From: Desmodus rotundus | Taxonomy: Eukaryota; Chordata; Mammalia; Chiroptera; Phyllostomidae | DNA length: 64,000 nt | Reading direction: 5' to 3' | NCBI RefSeq assembly: GCF_022682495.2 | Contig: NC_071397.1 | Location: 27,667,427 to 27,731,426, forward strand | Translations under genes and position numbers: made by a program | In this document: piece after piece, positions 56,217 through 64,000 of the stretch | How the letters are laid out: every line of letters begins with the position of its first letter | Position numbering within the stretch: position 1 is the stretch's first letter | Notes under the pieces: model-generated | The model's input: only the letters and a program-made list of their open reading frames with translations | What the model was told of the DNA's origin: nothing | The model's database searches: none

Positions 56217-57275
56217 TCTGACATATATGTATCTGGAGTATCAATTTCCTAACTGTGGTCCATGAAGAATACTATAAACACATCTGTTTCTATAAATTAA
56301 CTTACCATAAGGCACCGTTGACCTCCAAGTAAGCTTCATATTTTGATACCTGAAATAGCATAGCAAGGCCTCAATAAACATACATGTTCTCTTGTAGCTG
56401 GTCAAGGCTCTTTCAGAAACTAAAGCAGAGATCAGGTAGGCTCCAAAGTTACCACAGAGATTTTAGTATTCACCCTGGCCTTGCCCCTTGGTGATTTAGA
56501 TTTTGCTACTAAAACAGAAGTACTCATTAGCTGCCCATTTAAACCACCTTCGGGTATAAAGATTACCCACAGACCAGGGGTTTGCAGGCCCCAGGAAGGC
56601 TCCATGGAGTGCCTACAGAACAGAAAGTGATTTCTTAAGCCCATCACAGTCTCAACTCAAAATATACCTGAAGGTACCATTCTAGAAACACAAGGAGACA
56701 GCTGAGACCTCAGGAAACAGAATAAAGAGAACTCCAAACCACAAGGAGCTCCTATGCTATTTATCAATTCAATAATTTAAACCAAGTCACCTATGCTCAT
56801 TCATTTTTTGCATTTGTTATTTTCTCTGCAAATGGAAATTTTTTGATGTCCACATAAGATTGTTGTGGAAATAAATGGATTTCGATGCTGTGCTTTGAAG
56901 ATTATCACATAAAGCAATATATAATATGCAATACAAAAACAATCTATGAAAATTAAACCAGGTTAAAATTCAGAATCAATAAAATACAATTTTGCTAGGA
57001 AAAAATGTAAACTTAATATAAACTTATTTTCAGAGTCTGGGGAAATCACACAGTTCTTGCATATGTATATCCTGACACTTGGGTATGGTAGAAATGCCAC
57101 AGATTGAAGTGAGATGAGGAGTAGACTAATTTAGTATGATTTTAAGTGTTTATTCCACTAGTGAGAATTCAAAGCCTTTTAAAGGTGTGTGTTTTTACCT
57201 GAAAAAAAAAAAAGAATCTGAGGCATTGCATTAACTGTTACTGACACTTTCGATTTTTCTTACCAGTCTCTATTG
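56217..57275. other. Unassigned non-coding DNA
   Basis: A moderately GC-richer patch at 56400-56700 has no recognisable repeat or gene. A 12-base A run lies near 57202. Confidence 0.4.
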
Positions 57276-57279
57276 AAGT

Positions 57280-57450
57280 GGGAGACAGTTTGTAGTCTTT
57301 GGAATTCAAAGTTGAATGTGTTCAAATCATGTTATTTTGTAGAATTTAACCTCTCTGAACCTTGGTTTCCTAAACTGTAAAAAGAAAATAGCAATAAGCA
57401 ATCTGTTTTATTATAAAATTAACATAGTAGAGTATTACAATGGTTATTCA
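57280..57450 (+). repeat. MIR SINE (diverged)
   Basis: The sense series is TTTGGAATTCAAAGTTGAAT, TTTAACCTCTCTGAACCTTG and GTTTCCTAAACTGTAAAAAG. Confidence 0.7.
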
Positions 57451-59975
57451 GGTGTTTATTTCTTTAAACAGAAAATTTGAAGAAATTGTTAAAGTGAGCC
57501 TTCTAAAATAAATATATTGATTTACATTCCACTCCATACTCCTCTTTCAAAAACAGTTACAGCATAATGCACTCCTTGCTATTAGGTGACTATCTTTCAA
57601 CATTCTCCAGTGTCCCTAGAGATTCAAATTGCTTTACAAAATGAGGGTTACCTTTTAAAAGATATCTTTTAATATAATAACATTCACAGTATCATAATAA
57701 TTGTGCTACATCTTGTTATTGGTAGAATAATGTGGCATATTTTAATTTCAACCTTTGCCATTATGAAATAAATTCCTCATAATTTATGGTACATAAAGGA
57801 GCCAAGGACTAGCTATTACCCCAATGTTTACAATGGTATTTGTATTCTACATGCAGTTTGGTCCTAAAGGTCAAAAACTAATGCTCTGAGCATAAATTAA
57901 TGTTATGAACAGGTTCCAGCGTATATAATTTGCTTTGGCTTTACTCTATTTTTGTATCCTAGACCTTAAGAAACTCAATCTTAGTTGATGTTCCCAAGTG
58001 TATGAGGGTTTAAGAATGAACTCAAGAAAATGAATGTGTATCAAAGAGATTGGAGTGCAGGAAGAGAAGGATTTTTTTTCATATGACAGGCTCTCCAGTC
58101 CTCCAGTGTGTCCAGCTACCAGGCAGCACTGAGACCAGAAGAAATGGTTTCTGCCCTCACCATATGCAGCAAATAATTGTGCAGGAAGGCTTTTCAGGTT
58201 GTGGAAAAGTCTAGTGCATCCAAACTGCCCCCTGCATAAAACAGCCCCATCATTTCAGTGTCCTGTGAAAACCGGAAAGGCATGATCTTTCTGTTCCAAA
58301 ATACCCTTTTCTAGCAGCAGCCCTTCATATCTAAGGAAATAAAACCGTGTTTTCAATCCCAGTAGTTGGCAGCACATGCTAGAAGCATCAAATCTAATTC
58401 TCAAATTAATAACATATACCTTACCAGCTTTGCATATTTAATAATATACATAGAAAAAATCATATAAAAAGCATTTACAATCTCATTTGTCCTCATAGAG
58501 TTTATAATAGGTATGCAGCCTTCTTGGAGGAGTTCAGCCTAAATATCAGGGAAAGGTAAACCAACATGGTTTAAAATGCTGCTTTGACATTGTAACTACA
58601 ATCTGTCATGGCTATAAGATACTGGAATTTACTGAATAATCTACAGTGAAACAAAAGGTACTGACAGTAATATGTGAGAATTTTTTTCAGTTTTTATATC
58701 CAAGTAAAAACCTTTTTGATTTATGAATTAGTAAATATATTCAAAATTATTCTAACAACCATGTTGTCTTAATCATATTACAGTAACTTTCTTTTGACTG
58801 TTATGTTGATACTTCTCTATTTACCTCTAGGTCAGATTATGTTGAAAGAAAGCCAGGGAAACCATAAGCAATGCTCTTGGGACTTGTACGCATTGAAAGT
58901 TAATTTATAATATGTTATATGCCTTTAGATTCAGGAGTAAAAAGACTGGACATGAGGATAAGATGTTATATTTAGGAGTATGAATTCAAACTCATAAAAC
59001 TAAAATTGTGTTGTGAATATATTTAGTTTCACAAAACCCTCAAATGCCAACATGCTTAATTTTTATAAATACAAAATTCCCTCATTCTTCCACTGATAAA
59101 ATATAGGACAGCAGAAATTGCAGAAATATTTCATCCTTATCAGGTGAAAGTCACCATTTGTTGCCAAACATGAAAACCATCCCTTGCCAGACCTCCTTCA
59201 GAGGGATGAAACTTGCTTAGGAAGTGTAATTATTCTCCTCTCAGAATATATGATAAGCTCCAGTATCCAGCACAACTTTGCTAGCTCATACCATGTTGAT
59301 CTCTACAATACTTTAACAAAACAAGCATAAGATTGGCCATGTGCACTATAACTCATTATCAGTCATGACGCTTCAAAAATCAAACGAGGAACAGAGATAT
59401 CAGCAGTGAGTAGCAGCCTCAGATGAGTCCTACAGCTTATGTGGCTTCCAGTGAAGTTCTCTGTAACCCTCTGCTGATGTTTGCTGGGAAAGCTGGGGTA
59501 CCTAGTATATGCCATTCTGATGACTGGTGTTGACCCTTTACATACCAGTGTATGTCATAGCATTCACTCCATTAGACAGGAGGTCCTTCCACAGATCTTA
59601 CTTAGGTTATCTCACCTCCAATTTGGGCTTCTCCTGGTACAACTGAGAGGAACCGAGTTACACACTTCATGTTTTCAGAGCCTTTTGTGAGAAAACACAC
59701 TTTAGATCTAAGGTATTAGCAAAAGGCTCCCCAGCCACACTTTTTTGTTTTTTGTTTTTTGGGTTTTTTTCCCCTCTAGTGTCTACTTTCCCAATAGTGA
59801 ATCTTTTGCAGTGTGGATGTGGCTGAAATTTTCCCCAATCATCCAGTGTGGTTCCTTTTTTGTTTAACAACACTTCCCCGATTTTTATTTTTTATTTTGT
59901 ATTTTGCTGTCAGCATCATAAAAAATGGATACACCTTTAATACTTTACTTGGAAGTATCCTCAGTTAGTGTTCAC
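57451..59975. other. Unassigned non-coding DNA, repeat-poor
   Basis: No lineage-specific transposon was seen in 2.5 kb. A GC-richer island at 58080-58330 is flanked by AT-rich DNA. No convincing coding frame. Confidence 0.45.
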
Positions 59976-59979
59976 TTGC

Positions 59980-60900
59980 ATCATTTATAAATTCTACTCT
60001 TCACAACTGAGCAGAGCACTGTATAACAAGGATCTCTTTTCCTTCAGTTTCAATAACATTTCCATTTCCTTCTGAGAGTTCACCAGCAGCACCTTCAACA
60101 TTATTTACCAACAGTCTATTGATGACAATTTAGATAGTCTCTAAGGCAAGAAATGTTTTCTGTACCATAGTTTATTCTTCTTTCTGAGTCTTCCCCTGCA
60201 GAGTCATTAACAGCCTAATTTACACCATCAGATTATTCAAGGAAACCTGGGCTTTTCCTATCATGTTCCCCAAATCATTCTAACCTATGCCCATTGCCCA
60301 ATTGTAAGGTCCCTTCCACAGGTTTGGTATTTATCACAGCAGCACCCCAACTTCAGGAACCAAGATATGTATAGTTTCAGATTGCTGCCATACCAAATTA
60401 CCACAGATCAAGTTGCTCAACACAAATTTATTGTTTTAAAGTTCTCAAGGTCAGAACTCTAACATAGTTTCACTAGACTAATAAGAAGTATTCACATTGC
60501 TGAGCTCTTTTCCATGGCCTCTGGGTAAGGACAGTTGTCGTTTCTATTCTAGCTTCAAACAACCACAAATTTCCATAGCATGGTTCCATTCTGGAAGCCT
60601 ACATCATCAGGCCAAATCATTCTCATGCTGCTAGTTCTTTGGTTCTCTCTTCCAATTCTCCTTTCCACTTTCAAGGACTCATGATTATATTGCATCCACC
60701 TAGAAAATCCAGGGTAATGCCCCAATAATAAGGTAAAACAGTTAACAACTTTAATTTCAACTGCAACCTGAATTCTTGGACTAGTGTGTAGACATCTGTG
60801 TGGGGAGGCCATTGTTTTGCACACAATATCTAGTGCCATTAATTCAATAATTTTCAGACCTCAAGGAATTTCAGAATCCTTCAATACTCTCCCAAGCATG
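59980..60900. repeat. Ancient mammalian interspersed repeat, longer copy
   Basis: The landmarks are TTTACCAACAGTCTATTGAT, TTAGATAGTCTCTAAGGCAA, CTTCCACAGGTTTGGTATTT, ATCACAGCAGCACCCCAACT, then TTCAGATTGCTGCCATACCA and AAATTACCACAGATCAAGTT. The second half is related to the repeat at 4828-5335. The first half is the usual upstream neighbour of that sequence in mammalian genomes, so the copy is longer here. Confidence 0.55.
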
Positions 60901-63900
60901 CCACAGATTTTGTCCCTCCTGGGACTGTACAGGAAGTCGGTGGGCAGCTAGCACTTCTATTATGACCCTTCAATGAGCTTGAGCTTGCACAGTTTATTTG
61001 AAGGACAGCCAATCATTTTTCTGGGTGTTTGTTAAGTCGAGAGTATTAAACCCATTCTGGCCAAGTTCCCACCTTTGCAGAGTACACCAGAGCAAGATAC
61101 CAGTTGGATAATTTAGACGTGGTTTATGGCTCTTTTTAATAAATGGCTCTAGATCTAAAAATACTATATGAAACATGAGTTATTATAAAAATAGTTTTCA
61201 GTGGTCTATTTTCCTGTTATTTGTTACTAAAAATAACACAGGCTGTTCTTAACTGAGAGAATTCTAATTGCTTTATCTACCAAGGGACCAAATATGTAGA
61301 CATCGGTGCCATGCATACTTAGCCAAGCCCTATCCAGGGAATATATCAGTGAATCCTGTAAGTAATAATAATCCACACAACAATTTATGATTAATTTATT
61401 TTACTTAAATGTACCCACTAACACAAATACATTTTTTTCTCCTCTTGGTACTTTTGGGAATATCAGAAAAACAAGATAAATAAATCACTACCTGGTTACA
61501 GTAAGAAATTTAATGACCAGGAAATACATTTCCTTCATATAATATTAGAAATATGAAGAAACTGAGAAATCTATGAAGAACTAGAGAATCTCAGAAACTT
61601 TCCCACCACACATTTATCAAAAATCTGCAGGAATACTGTGCCTGTAGTTCAAGCTTTGGTTTTACTCACTCACACGACTCTACTGAATTCAGGTTTGTTT
61701 CCTCTTCACAAGTACTTCGGCATTGCGAGTTTCTCACGCTGTTCCCCAATACACAGTGTGAATCGATTCATGGAATTAGGGAGAAGCTTTCCTGAGAATT
61801 GCAGATGATAGGGACCGGTCCTAACAGGTGTTTGCCTTGAAAGTATTAATGTCCTCACGGTTGTTGATGCCATAAATCATGGAAAGTTTTTACCTGTAGT
61901 CAAATTGACCCTTAATTCAGTTGATGGAGTAGTGAGAAGCTGGGATATGTTGATTATTATTTCATGTTTGTTTTTCTTTGTTGAACTAAACAGAGAATGA
62001 TTAAAAGGTCATATTTTGTAGGTAACTTTCCCTACAGATTTTCTCCAACTTCAACTGAAAGTAATACAGTTAAATCTTATAAACTGGGAGGCTGACGAGA
62101 CAGTACACGACAGGAATCAAAAGGTTGTTTCTATTTTGTTAATGTCATTTATAACTGTCCCTTTGAAAAGATTTAACTAAAGCTCTTTAACATAATCAGT
62201 AATTAATAAAAACAATTTTAGTTTTTAGACATCCTAATTCCTCAGCAAAAAATGCATTATTTTAATCCCTTTTATCAGTGGATACTACTTTTATTCCTGG
62301 ATAATCAGTAGGTCAAGGAAAAGTAAAAGAATATGCATATATAAATAGATGACTTTATAGTTAGGGGTACATGGGATCTATTCATAGGTGATAGTGGTGT
62401 TCATTAAGAGGGAAAATAAAGTTCATAATATCACTAAAAAGTCATAGGGAGAGAGAAAATTTAACAGTATATTGACCTCAGAATACATGAATTTTGCCCT
62501 TATCTGCTATTTTCTATTGTATTATGATGTAAAACCTGTAAAGCCAATATCAATTTCTGTTGTAAGAAAGACAAACTGATGATGCAATAGAAAATATTTT
62601 AACAAAAATAAATAAGTTGAGATCAGGATTTTTAAATGTTTTCTTGTGACAAGTTTAAAAATTAAAGTTCTTTTAGATCAGCTTTATAAATGATCCGAAA
62701 ATTAGTTTTCAACTTTCAAGCATAAAGAGTCAAAATAAGAAGCAGATGGGCCTATACTTGTTTAGAGAAGAACTGTCTGTTTCTCCTTATGATCAACAGA
62801 AATGCAAGAAAGCATAAATGGAATAGAACACTTGAGATTTCACACACATCGCTACACCCCGCCTTGTATTCATTAGATAGCCAAATACATTCAAATTAGA
62901 ACATTTATTCTTATTCAATATGTTCATGCCATCATTTTTTGCATGCTTAATTTTTTAATTGATTAAAGTTGGATACTTTACACCTAAATTATTTGGGGTA
63001 GATATTAATCTAAATTTTGCTTTAGTCTAAGATTTATAGTATTCTTATAACATTTGGAGAGATTGGAAATCTTATAAAAATAGTCCAAAGGCATACTCAC
63101 CACATCCAAATGGTTAGTTTTACTTGATTATGCTCTTTATAAAAAATGTGAAATGCTGTATTTTTAACAGTAATCACTAATTCCCAAATTTCTAAGCTCA
63201 TTAGTGCGGTAGAAACATCTAGCCGTCAAGATTTATGAAAAACTTTTTATAATGGCACCCATACAGAGGGAGTTTGATATTAAGAAATAAAGAAAGAAAT
63301 GAGAGAATAACCAAGAATCAAATTTTAAGGTTTGTGAATGCTTTGCCTTTCAAACACTTCAAGTTTAGACTCAATGTAGTCCATTAAGGTAATAAAAATA
63401 AAGCTAACCGATACAAACTTTCTTCTCACTCTCTATCACACATGCTGCAGAAGTTCATAGCACTACCAACCTCTGGTTCTCAGTACGTAATGAGAATATT
63501 ATTTCTCAGACCACATTTCTGCTGTAACTTCTTTGCTCAGAATGACAGTTTCCATGATTTTCTCAATCTCATCCTGGGGTATGTTATGTTTCTGAGACAC
63601 TTATAAAACATATTTATATCCAAAATTATACTTTTCTTCCTGAATTCTATTACAATCAAATTTTCTTATAATAGAAATAATGTTATTATAAGCTAAAATA
63701 TTTAATTTCTATTTTCACTGTTTCATATCAGGAGATTTTGATCACTACTAATAGGCATTTGTCTTTCTCCACTTCCAAAGAAAGTATCTTTTGCTAGGCT
63801 CTGAAGATCTCATTTGGATGTGTAAACATTCCCATGTAAATATCCCCCATTCTCTTCTGCAGTAGTCTGGACTTTCTTGCCTGTACATGTGTAATTTTGT

Positions 63901-64000
63901 TTCCTTATCTATAAATCTTCTCATTCTGTCCTTTAAATATCTCTCAAATGCATTGCTTTGCTCAGGAACTCATGATCCCCTTTTCAGACCTTTACAATAG
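60901..64000. other. Unassigned non-coding DNA, repeat-poor
   Basis: No transposon, RNA gene or confident gene was seen in 3.1 kb. One short minus-strand frame ending in a stop (63499-63599) is discussed as a weak exon candidate. Confidence 0.45.

Overview
ORGANISM AND OVERALL NATURE. The window looks like nuclear DNA of a bat. The main evidence is seven copies of a tRNA-derived SINE of the VES type. Its head reads roughly CCCTGGCTGGTGTGGCTCAG, it carries internal Pol III-like boxes, it has a TTTCTCTCCCTC-type pyrimidine stretch, and it ends in AAATAAATAAA. VES elements are a chiropteran family. TA-flanked DNA transposon derivatives beside L1 also fit bats, which kept DNA transposons active unusually late among mammals. 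The DNA is AT-rich. No protein-coding gene can be supported: every long reading frame lies in a transposon relic, in LINE 5' UTR-type sequence, or is isolated without family features. I saw no tRNA, rRNA, snRNA or CRISPR array. The window is best read as intergenic or deep-intronic DNA dominated by layers of transposable elements. || LAYOUT. 1-3.7 kb: no recognisable repeats. 3.7-10 kb: a polypurine tract, a solo LTR with ACTA target duplications, an ancient mammalian repeat, an L1 with a twin-priming inversion and a perfect 14-bp target duplication, a fold-back TA-flanked MITE, and an MLT1-type LTR inside a MIR. 10.5-20.3 kb: VES SINEs, one split by a 1.9-kb LINE with ORF1 and no ORF2, then two mariner derivatives. 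20-26 kb: MIRs and an old L1. 26.9-31.7 kb: a composite L1-like element with three ~300-bp pyrimidine-rich tandem units, itself hit by a TA-flanked MITE. 34-42.8 kb: MIRs, an old antisense L1 split by a 3-kb internally deleted LINE, a VES, a second copy of the ~566-bp mariner derivative, and L2. 43.9-45.2 kb: L1 3' ends. 49.9-51.9 kb: a dead Tigger/pogo element carrying a VES. 53.4-54.3 kb: stacked L1 3' ends. 55.1 kb: an RTE-clade LINE tail. 57-64 kb: mostly repeat-poor apart from one ancient repeat. || HOW THE PARTS RELATE. There are no operons or pathways. The information is historical: nested insertions order the element families in time. MIR, old L1 and Tigger are hosts, while later LINEs, VES and TA-flanked DNA elements are guests. 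Family names are given from recognition by eye and need a library search to confirm subfamilies.
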